DNA of 64,000 bases from Streptomyces canus (GTDB taxonomy: Bacteria > Actinomycetota > Actinomycetes > Streptomycetales > Streptomycetaceae), in assembly GCF_030816965.1 (NCBI RefSeq), contig NZ_JAUSYQ010000002.1:1426001-1490000 (forward strand). The letters run 5' to 3'. Made by a program: the position numbers and the translations under genes. Positions 9,255 to 19,365 of the stretch are shown here, one piece after another (within the stretch, counting starts at the first letter, position 1; the number at the start of each line of letters is the position of its first letter). The notes below the pieces were generated by a model that was not told the DNA's origin, did not search any database, and saw only the letters and a list, made by a program, of their open reading frames with translations.

Positions 9255-10205
9255 ATGGACCACAGCGGGCACGGCATGACCCACGACTTGGCACCGTTCA
9301 CGCTGGGCCGAGGGCTTCAGTGGTCGGCCGACCCCTTCTTCCTCGTCGCCTGCCTCCTTGCGCTCGGTCTGTACACGTGGGGGGTCGTGCGGCTGCGGCG
9401 CCGGGGGGACGCGTGGTCCGTGGGGCGGACCATTTCCTACGTGTCCGGTGTGCTGTCCATAGGGCTGATGATGTGCACCAGCCTGAACGACTACGGCATG
9501 GTCATGTTCAGCGCGCACATGGTGCAGCACATGGTGATCAGCATGCTGTCGCCGATCCTCATCCTGCTCGGCGCCCCGGTGACCCTGGCCCTTCGAGCGC
9601 TGCCCGTCGCGGGCAAGGGCCGCAAGGGACCGCGTGAGCTGCTGCTGGCACTGCTGCACAGCCGGTACATGCGGATCATCACGCACCCGGCGTTCACCAT
9701 TCCGCTGTTCATCGCGAGCCTGTACGGGCTGTACTTCACGCCGGTCTTCGACTTCCTGATGGGGTCGAAGACCGGCCACATCGCGATGATGGTGCACTTC
9801 CTCGCCGTCGGTGTCGTCTTCTTCTGGCCGATCATCGGCGTCGACCCGGGCCCGCAGCGGCCCGGGTATCTGATGCGGATGCTGGAGCTGTTCGCCGGGA
9901 TGCCGTTCCACGCCTTCTTCGGCATCGCGCTGATGATGGCGTCCGAGCCCATGGTGGAGACGTTCAAGAACCCGCCCGCCTCGCTCGGCATCGACGCGCT
10001 CTCCGACCAGAACTACGCGGGCGGTATCGCCTGGGCGTTCAGCGAGATTCCCTCCGTACTGGTGCTGATCGCACTGCTGTTCCAGTGGTACGGCTCCGAA
10101 CAGCGGCAGGCCAAGCGCACGGACCGGGCCGCCGACCGCGACGGCGACAAGGATCTCGAGGCGTACAACGCGTATTTGGCCTCATTGAACGCACGCGGGC
10201 GCTGA
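9255..10205 (+). CDS. Cytochrome c oxidase assembly protein (CtaG/caa3 type)
   Basis: 316 residues, a polytopic membrane protein of the Caa3_CtaG family thought to help assemble the copper centre of the respiratory oxidase. A histidine/methionine-rich N-terminus (MDHSGHGMTHD) precedes about seven hydrophobic segments, and histidines recur at membrane borders (SAHMVQHMVISML, MVHFLAVGVVFFWPIIG). I start at the ATG 9255, which has CAGGAG six bases upstream; the frame extends to 9168 but only through the pfkA terminator. It stands alone between pfkA and the PASTA lipoprotein. Confidence 0.85.
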   Translation: MDHSGHGMTHDLAPFTLGRGLQWSADPFFLVACLLALGLYTWGVVRLRRRGDAWSVGRTISYVSGVLSIGLMMCTSLNDYGMVMFSAHMVQHMVISMLSPILILLGAPVTLALRALPVAGKGRKGPRELLLALLHSRYMRIITHPAFTIPLFIASLYGLYFTPVFDFLMGSKTGHIAMMVHFLAVGVVFFWPIIGVDPGPQRPGYLMRMLELFAGMPFHAFFGIALMMASEPMVETFKNPPASLGIDALSDQNYAGGIAWAFSEIPSVLVLIALLFQWYGSEQRQAKRTDRAADRDGDKDLEAYNAYLASLNARGR

Positions 10206-10273
10206 GAGGCTTCGCCTTTCCGAAGCATTCAGTAGCATGAAGCGCGTTGGGGGAACCGCCGGGGGGAGCGGTC

Positions 10274-11704
10274 ATGACACTTCGCGCATTTATGCACAGG
10301 ATCGCCGTCCTGGCGATTTTCTCACTGCTGCTGAGCGGTTGTGAGAAGGGAAATCCACTGACGGTGGTCAAGGCGGTCGCCGCCGGTGTGCCCTCGCTCG
10401 CTCCGTTCTTCGAGGAGAACAGCGGGCTGGGCAGGGACATCACCACCGCCGTGCGGTCGCAGCCCGTCCAGGGAAGTCTCCAGCAGGGGGACACGCCCGG
10501 TCTGTACGGCGGCAGCAAGCAGCCGACCATCTGTGACGTCGCCGAACTCGAACGATTCCTCACCGATCCCAGGAATCACAAAAAGGCACAGGCGTGGGCC
10601 GGCGTGCTGAACATCGGCACGGACGGGATACCGGAATATCTGGATCGACTCACACCGGTTCTGTTGCGTCACGACACTCTCGTCAAGAACCACGACTACA
10701 AGAAGGAAAAGGCCGTCCCGTACAACTCCTTGCTCCAGGCGGGAATCTCGATTCTCGTCGATGAACGAGGGCTTCCGGCTGTGAAGTGCTCGTGTGGAAA
10801 TCCACTGCGGCCCTTCGAGGGTGACACCGGCCGGATTTCCGTCCAGTTCGAGGACGGCAACAAGAAGTGGGCGGGATACCAGCGGGAGTCGGTGGTGGCC
10901 GTGAAGCCCGCTCCGCGGAAACTGGCACGGATCGCTCTCGTCGACGTCCAGGAACCCGCCCGCGGCATCAACCGTCCGGTCGGCAGCACCGGCGAGAAGG
11001 ACACCACCTTCCCCACGAAGAAGCGCCGCACGGTGCCGGACCTGGCCGGGAGGACCTTCGCCCGGGCCAGCCGTGAGCTGGTCGACGCCGGGCTGGCGGC
11101 CGGGTACGCCGGGCAGGGAGTGCCGCCGGACGGCGCGAAGGTCACGGCGACCGACCCGCCCGCGGGGACACAGCTGCCGTTCGGGCAGTACGTGATGCTG
11201 ACCGTGGCCGGGGGCGGCACGAGCACCTCCGGCGGGGAGACCGGGCCCACGACCACTCCCCCGCCGTCCTCCTCGGGGGCGAAGACACCGCCCACGAGCA
11301 CTCCGCCGAAGTCGGGGCCCTCGGGATCGTCCGGCGAACGGCCCGGCGCGTCCTCCTCGCCACCTCCGTCCTCGTCGAGCAGGCCCGGGGAGGCCTCGTC
11401 ACCACCGTCGTCGAGCACGGCTCCCGGCTCGCCGTCGCCCGGGAAGGCGAGCAGTCCGCCGAGCCCACCGCCCTCGAAAAGTTCACCGCCGACCGGCGCC
11501 CCGGTCACCAGCAGCCCGTCACCGCCACCGGCGACGACCAGCGCGCCCGCCACCAGGGAGCCGCCCAGCAGCGCTCCCGTGACCACCAGGCCGGCCACCT
11601 CCCCACCCGCCACGAGCGAACCCGCGACCACTGAGCCCGCGAAGACTGAGCCCGCCACCAGTGAGCCCGCCACCGACGGGCCGAGCACCACGGTCGCCGC
11701 GTAG
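10274..11704 (+). CDS. Lipoprotein with DUF6777-like region, PASTA domain and Ser/Thr/Pro-rich tail
   Basis: 476 residues. The N-terminal signal ends in a lipobox, LLLSGC, so the protein should be lipid-anchored outside the membrane. Residues about 30-250 form a globular region with CDVAELERFL and the pair CSC, which I associate with DUF6777. Residues about 255-320 are a PASTA domain (VPDLAGRTFARASREL onward), a fold that binds peptidoglycan or beta-lactams. The last 150 residues are low-complexity Ser/Thr/Pro repeats, likely wall-spanning. The stop lies 46 bases before a membrane Ser/Thr kinase that has no PASTA domain itself, which suggests a sensor/kinase pair (inference). The start at 10274 follows GGGGGGAG. 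Confidence 0.8.
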   Translation: MTLRAFMHRIAVLAIFSLLLSGCEKGNPLTVVKAVAAGVPSLAPFFEENSGLGRDITTAVRSQPVQGSLQQGDTPGLYGGSKQPTICDVAELERFLTDPRNHKKAQAWAGVLNIGTDGIPEYLDRLTPVLLRHDTLVKNHDYKKEKAVPYNSLLQAGISILVDERGLPAVKCSCGNPLRPFEGDTGRISVQFEDGNKKWAGYQRESVVAVKPAPRKLARIALVDVQEPARGINRPVGSTGEKDTTFPTKKRRTVPDLAGRTFARASRELVDAGLAAGYAGQGVPPDGAKVTATDPPAGTQLPFGQYVMLTVAGGGTSTSGGETGPTTTPPPSSSGAKTPPTSTPPKSGPSGSSGERPGASSSPPPSSSSRPGEASSPPSSSTAPGSPSPGKASSPPSPPPSKSSPPTGAPVTSSPSPPPATTSAPATREPPSSAPVTTRPATSPPATSEPATTEPAKTEPATSEPATDGPSTTVAA

Positions 11705-11750
11705 CACCCCCGAAGAACCCGAGGAACCCGCAGAACCGGAGAGTCACCGG

Positions 11751-13619
11751 ATGTCTTCAGGATCACCGACGTCGGGAGTGGGCCGGGTCATCGCCGGCCG
11801 CTATCTGTTGCTCACCCCGCTCGGCAGCGGCGGCATGGGCCATGTGTGGCTCGCCCACGACCAGAGACTCGACTGCGAGGTCGCGCTCAAGGAGATCGTG
11901 TTCCGCGACCCGGTGGAGGCGGACCACGAGCGGGAGGCCCGGGTGGCACGGGCCCGCGCGGAGGCCCGGCACGCGGCGGGGCTGCGCGGCCACCCGCACG
12001 TGGTGACCGTGCACGACGTGCTGGAGCACGAGGGGCTGCCGTGGATCGTCATGGAGTACGTGGCGCACGCGGTGGACCTGCGTGACCTGGTCGACTCCCG
12101 CGGACCGCTGGCCCCGGCGGAGTGCGCCCGGATCGGCCTCGCCGTGCTGGACGCGCTGACCGCCGGGCATCAGCGGGGCGTGATGCACCGGGACGTGAAG
12201 CCGGCGAACATCTTGCTGGCGCCGGACCGCGCGGGATCGCCGTACGGACGCGTCCTGCTCACCGACTACGGCATCTCCGTGCAGCCGGACGCCGGGGAGA
12301 CCCGGTACACGCTGGCGTCCGTGCTGGTGGGCACTTCGGGCTATCTGGCGCCCGAGCGGGCCACGGGCGGAGCGCCCACCCCGGCCGCCGACCTGTTCTC
12401 GCTGGGCTGCACGCTGTACCACGCCGTTGAGGGTGTGGGTGCCTTCGAGCGGGAGTCGCATCTCGCCGAGGTGACCGCGGTGGTCATGGAGGAGCCGCGG
12501 CCCGCCGTGCGCGCCGGTGCGCTGGGTCCCGTACTGCAGAGGCTGCTCGCCAAGGACCCCGGGCAGCGGTGGTCGGCGGCGGAGGCGGAGGCCGCGTTGT
12601 CGCGGATCGTGACGCCGCAGGCCGAGCCGTACGTCCGCACCCAGACCGACCTCGGTTCCCAGCCGCCCTGGGCCGGGGTGCAGGTGCCGCCGCCCGGTCC
12701 GCCGCTGAACGGCCACCGGTCCCGCACCGAGGGCGAGCCGCCCTTGGTGCTCCCGCCTCCGCCGCCGCAGGGCGGCCGCCGGCGGCGGGAGCGCTCGCAC
12801 GCCCTGCGGGCCGTCCTCGCCTGCGGTCTCGGGCTGCTGCTGGCCCTGGGCGGTGTCTGGTACGCCATGGCCGACCGGTCGTCGGACGCCGGAGGCGGAC
12901 GACAGGGCTCCTGGCAGCCGTACGGCGAGACGGTCGGGCTCACGAGACCACTGCGGGACGGCGACTGCGTCATCGCCGACTGGCCGGGCTCGGAGCGTTT
13001 CCGGGGAACACCTCGGCTGCGGCTGGACCCCACCTGCGGGACGGCCCTGGACGGTCAGGTGATGGCGTTCGTGACGGCCTCCTCGGCCGACGAGGCGCGG
13101 CGGACGGGGGCGGCGCGGTGCGAGGAGCGGACGCGGGAGATCCGGGACCGGCTCGCGGACGTCCGCAGCCGGGCCGTCGTGCCGACCGACGTCGGCTTCG
13201 AGGCGGCGGGACGGCGCACCGCGTGTCTGGTCCTGGGCGGGAACGGGCCGGTGTACGGGCCGATCGGTACCCATCGCAGGCTGGGCTCGGGGTTCGCGGA
13301 CACGGCGACCATGCAGCGACGGGACTGTCTGGACGTGCGCACGAACCGGGACGCCCGGCTGGTCTCCTGCGAGGGCTCCCACGACGAGCAGGTGCTCGGA
13401 TTCACCCGTCTGGATCCTGACGTCACGCTGTCCGAGGCGCGGACCGAGTCGGACACGGCGTGCGCGCGTGACGTGCCGCCGGGCGACTACGGCTTCGATC
13501 CGTCCGTCTACACCGCGGGCTCCTGGACCAGTGAGGGGCCCTGGAAGAACGGCACTCATTTCGTCGTATGCACCGTCCGCAGGCAGAACGGGGGCACCAT
13601 GGAGGGGGACGAATCCTGA
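11751..13619 (+). CDS. Membrane serine/threonine protein kinase
   Basis: 622 residues. The N-terminal kinase domain (about residues 14-285) has the glycine loop GSGGMGHVW, the VALKEI lysine, HRDVKPANIL and APE. The magnesium motif reads DYG instead of DFG, a substitution seen in some active bacterial kinases. A proline-rich linker leads to one membrane helix around residues 350-372 (LACGLGLLLALGG). The remaining ~250 residues, with several paired cysteines, would be extracellular. The ATG at 11751 has GGAGAG upstream; the longer frame to 11661 runs inside the lipoprotein gene. It is probably co-transcribed with the lipoprotein before it and the small membrane protein after it. Confidence 0.9.
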   Translation: MSSGSPTSGVGRVIAGRYLLLTPLGSGGMGHVWLAHDQRLDCEVALKEIVFRDPVEADHEREARVARARAEARHAAGLRGHPHVVTVHDVLEHEGLPWIVMEYVAHAVDLRDLVDSRGPLAPAECARIGLAVLDALTAGHQRGVMHRDVKPANILLAPDRAGSPYGRVLLTDYGISVQPDAGETRYTLASVLVGTSGYLAPERATGGAPTPAADLFSLGCTLYHAVEGVGAFERESHLAEVTAVVMEEPRPAVRAGALGPVLQRLLAKDPGQRWSAAEAEAALSRIVTPQAEPYVRTQTDLGSQPPWAGVQVPPPGPPLNGHRSRTEGEPPLVLPPPPPQGGRRRRERSHALRAVLACGLGLLLALGGVWYAMADRSSDAGGGRQGSWQPYGETVGLTRPLRDGDCVIADWPGSERFRGTPRLRLDPTCGTALDGQVMAFVTASSADEARRTGAARCEERTREIRDRLADVRSRAVVPTDVGFEAAGRRTACLVLGGNGPVYGPIGTHRRLGSGFADTATMQRRDCLDVRTNRDARLVSCEGSHDEQVLGFTRLDPDVTLSEARTESDTACARDVPPGDYGFDPSVYTAGSWTSEGPWKNGTHFVVCTVRRQNGGTMEGDES

Positions 13620-13632
13620 GGAGGGTGTTGCG

Positions 13633-13809
13633 ATGCCCGGTACCGGTTCCACGGATGGCTCGACCCGCACGATGGGGGTGCTCACCGTCGGCGGTCTCGT
13701 CGCGGTGACCGCCTACACGGTGGCGCTCGGCAGCAACGGCTGGCTGTGGTTCGGCTGGGTGGTGCTGGGCCTGATCACCCTCGGGATGGTGGCCACCCGC
13801 AGCACCTGA
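13633..13809 (+). CDS. Small membrane protein
   Basis: 58 residues with two hydrophobic segments (VLTVGGLVAVTAYTVAL and WFGWVVLGLITLGMVA) and a short hydrophilic N-terminus. The ATG at 13633 has GAGGAGGG ten bases upstream and begins 13 bases after the kinase stop, so it belongs to the kinase operon. I do not recognise a family. Confidence 0.6.
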   Translation: MPGTGSTDGSTRTMGVLTVGGLVAVTAYTVALGSNGWLWFGWVVLGLITLGMVATRST

Positions 13810-13811
13810 CG

Positions 13812-15013
<1,202 letters not shown>

Positions 15014-15017
<4 letters not shown>

Positions 15018-16726
15018 GCCTTCACCTCCGCCCGCAGTTCCTCCGGCAGGTGGAAGCGGGCGAGGATCGCCGCCGTGCCCGCCGGTACCCGGCCCGCGGT
15101 GGCCAGGGACACCAGCACCATGGTGAGGAAGCCGAGCGGCACCGACCAGAGCGCGGGCCAGGCGAGCAGGGCGTGCAGCGGGCCGCGGGCCGGGAAGCCG
15201 GCCATGGTCGCGGCCACGGCGAGGAACGCGGAGCCGCCGCCGACCAGCATGCCCGCGGCGGCGCCGGGCGGGGTCAGCCGCCGCCACCAGATGCCGAGCA
15301 CGAGCAGCGGGCAGAAGGAGGACGCGGAGACGGCGAAGGCGAGCCCGACCGCGTCGGCGACCGGCAGCCCGCCGACCAGGACGCTCGCGGCCAGCGGGAC
15401 GCACATCGCGAGGACCGTGCCGAGCCGGAAGTGCCGTACGCCGCGCGAGGGCAGGACGTCCTGGGTGAGCACGCCCGCCACGGCCATGGTGAGTCCGGAG
15501 GCCGTCGACAGGAACGCGGCGAAGGCCCCGCCCGCCACCAGCGCGCCCAGCAGCTCGCCGCCGAGGCCGCCGATCATCCGCTCGGGGAGCAGCAGGACGG
15601 CGGCGTCGGCGTCTGCGGTGAGGGTGAGTTCGGGGGCGTACAGGCGGCCGAGGGCGCCGTAGACCGGGGGCAGGAGGTAGAAGCAGCCGATCAGGCCGAG
15701 GACGGCGACCGTGGTGCGGCGGGCGGCGACGCCGTGCGGGCTGGTGTAGAAGCGGACGACGACGTGCGGCAGGCCCATGGTGCCGAGGAAGGTGGCGAGG
15801 ATCAGTCCGTACGTGGCGTACAGGGGCCGGTCCTCGCGGCCCGCGGCGAGGGAGGTCGACATGCCGTCGCTGGTGCCGCGGTCGGCGGCGGGGACGGTGG
15901 TGCCCTCGGCGAAGGTCAGCTCGGTGCCCCGGTCGATGTGGTGGGTGCCTGCGGGCAGTCGGAGCTCCTGGTCCTCGTGGCGGCGGCCGTCGACCGTACC
16001 GGTGACCGTGACGGTCAGGGGGCTCTCCAGCGTGAGGTCGAGGGTGGAATCGACGCGGACCACCCGCTGTTCACGGAAGGTCGCCGGTTCCTCGAAGGCG
16101 TGGCTGGGGGCACCGTCGCCCTGCCAGGCGAGGATGAGGAAGAGGGCGGGGACGAGCAGGGCGGTGAGCTTGAGCCAGTACTGGAAGGCCTGCACGAAGG
16201 TGATGCTGCGCATGCCGCCCGCGGCGACGGTGGCGACCACGACGGCCGCGACGATCACTCCGCCGAGCCACTGGGGCGCCCCGGTCAGCACGGTCAGCGT
16301 CAGTCCGGCGCCCTGGAGTTGGGGCAGCAGGTAGAGCCAGCCGACGCCGACCACGAAGGCGCCCGCGAGTCGTCGCACGGCCTGGGAGGCGAGCCGTGCC
16401 TCGGCGAAGTCGGGCAGGGTGTAGGCGCCGGAGCGGCGCAGGGGGGCGGCGACGAACAGGAGCAGGACGAGATAGCCGGCCGTGTAGCCGACGGGGTACC
16501 AGAGCATGTCGGGGCCCTGGACGAGGACCAGGCCCGCGATGCCCAGGAAGGACGCGGCGGAGAGGTACTCGCCGCTGATGGCGGCCGCGTTCAGGCGGGG
16601 GCCGACGGTGCGGGAGGCGACGTAGAAGTCGGACGTGGTGCGGGAGATGCGCAGGCCGAACGCGCCGACGAGCACGGTGGCCACCACCACGAGCGCGACG
16701 GCGGGGACCGAGTAGCTGGAGTTCAT
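15014..16726 (-). CDS. Sodium/solute symporter (acetate/monocarboxylate type)
   Basis: 570 residues with about 13 hydrophobic segments, of the SSS family (ActP/MctP type) that imports small carboxylates with sodium or protons. The N-terminal half has SDFYVASRTVGP and the GEYLSAASFLGIAG signature of the family. A soluble insertion around residues 215-290 (LDLTLESPLTVTVTGTVDG) between helices is typical of ActP-like members. The start at 16726 overlaps the stop of the DUF485 gene, the normal partner of ActP transporters. The substrate is not certain. Confidence 0.88.
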
Positions 16727-17082
16727 CGGTCCTCGACCAGCCGCACGAAGTCCCGTTCGTTGCGTTCGGCGCGGCGTACGTACCAGCGGGCCAGCAGGAC
16801 CATCGGGACGTAGAGGCCGAAGCCGAGGACGCCCCATTCGAGGCGGTGGGCGTCCGGCATGGCCGCGAAGAGCAGCGGGAGCGGCCCTATGAGCAGTCCG
16901 AGGAAGGCGAACACCGCGAGGGCGGCGCGCAGTTGGGTGCGCATCAGGGAGCGGACGTAGGTGTGGCCGAGGGTGGTCTGTTCGTCGATCTCGGTGCGCG
17001 GCCGGTAGTAGCCGGAGGTGGGGCGACTGCGGCGGGGCGGGCCGGTGACGACGACGCGCCGCTCGGTGGGGTCCTGCGGCAT
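16723..17082 (-). CDS. DUF485 membrane protein, symporter partner
   Basis: 119 residues with two membrane helices (LAVFAFLGLLIGPLPLLFAAM and WGVLGFGLYVPMVLLARWYV) and a basic N-terminus, matching DUF485/YjcH proteins that are almost always encoded beside ActP-type symporters. The TGA overlaps the symporter ATG, and the gene begins 2 bases after the LytTR regulator stop. Confidence 0.85.
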   Translation of the reverse strand: MPQDPTERRVVVTGPPRRSRPTSGYYRPRTEIDEQTTLGHTYVRSLMRTQLRAALAVFAFLGLLIGPLPLLFAAMPDAHRLEWGVLGFGLYVPMVLLARWYVRRAERNERDFVRLVEDR

Positions 17083-17084
17083 GA

Positions 17085-17834
17085 CTACGGCCTCCTCATC
17101 AGCAGGTCCCGCAGCTCACGCGCGTGGCGGCGGCTGACCTGGAGTTCCTCGCCGCCGACGACGACGCTCACCGTGCCCGCGTCCAGGCGGAGTTCGCCGA
17201 CGTGGCGCAGGGCGACCAGGTGGCGGCGGTGGATGCGGACGAAGCCTCGGGAGCGCCAGCGCTCCTCCAGGGTGGACAGCGGGATCCGGACGAGGTGGCT
17301 GCCCTTGTCGGTGTGGAGGCGGGCGTAGTCGCCCTGGGCCTCGACGTGGGTGATGTCGTCGACGGCGACGAACCGGGTCACCCCGCCGAGTTCGACGGGT
17401 ATGTGGTCGGGGTCGGGTTCGTGCACGGGTATCCGGGGCGCGCTGCCGAGGCGTTCGGCGGCGCGGCGGACGGCCTCCGCGAGGCGTTCCTTGCGCACCG
17501 GTTTGAGCACGTAGTCGACGGCCTTGAGGTCGAAGGCCTGGACGGCGAAGTCCTCGTGGGCGGTGACGAACACGACGAGCGGCGGGGTGGCGAACCCGGT
17601 CAGCAGCCGGGCGAGATCGAGGCCGTCGAGGCCGGGCATGTTGATGTCGAGGAAGACGACGTCGATCGCCTCGGGCCCGCCGGGTCCCGACTCCAGAGCG
17701 CGGTTGATGCGGCGCAGCGCCTCGGTGGCGTCACCGGCGCCCTCCACACTGCCGATCCGGGGGTCGGCGCTCAGGAGATAGAGAAGTTCCTCCAGCGAGG
17801 GGCGTTCGTCGTCGACAGCCAGGGCGCGCAGCAT
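17085..17834 (-). CDS. LytTR-family response regulator
   Basis: 249 residues. Receiver domain at residues 1-120 with the phosphorylation site in FLDINMPGLDG (Asp63) and LKAVDYVLKPV. The LytTR DNA-binding domain is at about 145-245 (FVAVDDITHVEAQGDYARLH, FVRIHRRHLVAL). It is the first gene of the operon with DUF485, symporter and LytS genes and is the likely regulator of that operon. The ATG at 17834 gives a standard receiver N-terminus, LRALAVDDE; longer frames upstream are not in keeping with the family. Confidence 0.92.
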   Translation of the reverse strand: MLRALAVDDERPSLEELLYLLSADPRIGSVEGAGDATEALRRINRALESGPGGPEAIDVVFLDINMPGLDGLDLARLLTGFATPPLVVFVTAHEDFAVQAFDLKAVDYVLKPVRKERLAEAVRRAAERLGSAPRIPVHEPDPDHIPVELGGVTRFVAVDDITHVEAQGDYARLHTDKGSHLVRIPLSTLEERWRSRGFVRIHRRHLVALRHVGELRLDAGTVSVVVGGEELQVSRRHARELRDLLMRRP

Positions 17835-17900
17835 GAACCCGGAGTGTAGGAGTAATTCGTACGACTGGACACGTGCGGAGGCGTGGACGCCCCCGCTGGA

Positions 17901-17906
17901 TACAGT
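17901..17906 (+). promoter_or_regulatory. Candidate -10 box, leaderless Lrp-family gene
   Basis: TACAGT ends 6 bases before the ATG at 17913, so the transcript would start at about the A of the ATG. No ribosome binding site is visible. No good -35 box was found at the right distance. Confidence 0.4.
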
Positions 17907-17912
17907 GCCGAC

Positions 17913-18398
17913 ATGAGCAGCAGGACCGTCGCCTTCGACGAGCTGGACCGGAAGATCATCACCGCGCTGATGGCGAACGCGCGGACGTCCTTCGCGGAGA
18001 TCGGTTCGGCGATCGGGCTGTCGTCCACGGCGGTGAAGCGGCGCGTGGACCGGCTGCGCGAGACCGGGGTCATCACCGGGTTCACGGCCACGGTGGAGCC
18101 GTCGGCGCTGGGCTGGCGAACGGAGGCGTACGTCGAGGTGTACTGCGAGGGCGCGGCCCCGCCGCGGCGGCTCGCGGAGGTGGTCCGCAACCATCCGGAG
18201 ATCACCGCGGCGATGACGGTGACCGGCGGCGCGGACGCCCTGCTGCACGTACGGGCGCGGGATGTGGAGCACTTCGAGGAGGTGCTGGAACGCATCCGCG
18301 TGGAGCCGTTCATCCGGAAGACGATCAGCGTGATGGTGCTGTCCCATCTGATCCCGGAAAGCCCCGAGGCGGGGGCGACCCAGGCCGCCCCCGAATAA
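17913..18398 (+). CDS. Lrp/AsnC-family transcriptional regulator
   Basis: 161 residues: an N-terminal winged helix (LDRKIITALMANARTSF, IGLSSTAVKRRVDRLRETG) and a C-terminal RAM ligand-binding domain (MTVTGGADALLHVRARDVEH). It lies 154 bases upstream of ddaH-rocD in the same direction, so it is likely the amino-acid-responsive controller of that arginine/ornithine pathway (inference). The start is chosen from the leaderless -10 box and the family's usual length. Confidence 0.9.
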   Translation: MSSRTVAFDELDRKIITALMANARTSFAEIGSAIGLSSTAVKRRVDRLRETGVITGFTATVEPSALGWRTEAYVEVYCEGAAPPRRLAEVVRNHPEITAAMTVTGGADALLHVRARDVEHFEEVLERIRVEPFIRKTISVMVLSHLIPESPEAGATQAAPE

Positions 18399-18476
18399 AC
18401 CTCCCCACGCGCATCAGTCATGCGTCGTACGGGTCGAATACGCAGCATTCCTGCGCAGACACGCACTTCCTTTTCC

Positions 18477-18506
18477 TTGTCGGGCGTGACCGTCACTTCC
18501 TACCTT
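18477..18506 (+). promoter_or_regulatory. Candidate vegetative promoter for ddaH-rocD
   Basis: TTGTCG (18477-18482) and TACCTT (18501-18506) are separated by 18 bases, close to the HrdB consensus, and lie about 50 bases before the ddaH start. Confidence 0.4.
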
Positions 18507-18552
18507 GGTGTCAACCCTCAGTCGACACCGCAGGAAGCGGAGGAACCCCTCT

Positions 18553-19365
18553 GTGACCGACTCCCGTGTGCCGCGCCGACGGCGTTTCCTCGTCTGCGAA
18601 CCCAGACACTTCGCCGTGCAGTACGCGATCAATCCCTGGATGCATCCCGACACCCATGTCGACGTGGACCTGGCGCAGGAGCAGTGGCGGACACTGATCC
18701 GCACCTATGAGGCGCACGGTCACGACGTCGCGGCCGTGGAGCCGGTCCCCGGTCTTCCGGACATGGTCTTCGCCGCGAACTCGGCGGTCGTCGTCGGCGG
18801 CCGCGTCTTCGGCTCCCTCTTCCACGCGCCCCAGCGGCGCCCCGAGTCCACGCACTACGACCTGTGGTTCAAGACGGCGGGCTACGACGTCCACCGCCCC
18901 GCCGCGGTCTGCGAGGGCGAGGGCGATCTCGTCTGGACGGGCCGGTACGTGCTGGCCGGAACCGGGTTCCGCACGACCCGGGAGGCGCACCGCGAGGTGC
19001 AGGAGTTCTTCGGGCACCCGGTGATCAGCCTGACGCTGGTGGACCCGCACTTCTACCATCTGGACACCGCGCTGTTCGTTCTCGACGACGCCAACATCGT
19101 GTACTACCCGGAGGCCTTTTCGCCGGGCAGTCGCGAGGTACTCGCACGGCTGTACCCGGACGCGGTGCTCGCGACCCGTGACGACGCGATGGCGTTCGGC
19201 CTGAACTCCGTGTCCGACGGCCGGCACGTCTTCATCGCTCCGCAGGCCGAGGCCCTCGCCGTGCGCCTCGACGACCACGGCTATGTCCCCGTCCCCGTCG
19301 ACCTCTCCGAGTTCCACAAGGCCGGCGGCGGCATCAAGTGCTGCACCCAGGAGATCCGCTCATGA
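18553..19365 (+). CDS. ddaH: Dimethylargininase (DDAH) / amidinotransferase-family hydrolase
   Basis: 270 residues. Hydrolyses N-omega-methylated arginine, or a related guanidino compound, to citrulline and an amine. The catalytic histidine is in DPHFYHLDTALF and the nucleophilic cysteine in GGGIKCCTQEIR at the C-terminus. Substrate-binding motifs include PDMVFAANSA. The GTG at 18553 has GGAGG about ten bases upstream. Its TGA overlaps the rocD ATG, so the two genes are co-translated, in a catabolic route toward ornithine and glutamate semialdehyde. Confidence 0.88.
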   Translation: MTDSRVPRRRRFLVCEPRHFAVQYAINPWMHPDTHVDVDLAQEQWRTLIRTYEAHGHDVAAVEPVPGLPDMVFAANSAVVVGGRVFGSLFHAPQRRPESTHYDLWFKTAGYDVHRPAAVCEGEGDLVWTGRYVLAGTGFRTTREAHREVQEFFGHPVISLTLVDPHFYHLDTALFVLDDANIVYYPEAFSPGSREVLARLYPDAVLATRDDAMAFGLNSVSDGRHVFIAPQAEALAVRLDDHGYVPVPVDLSEFHKAGGGIKCCTQEIRS

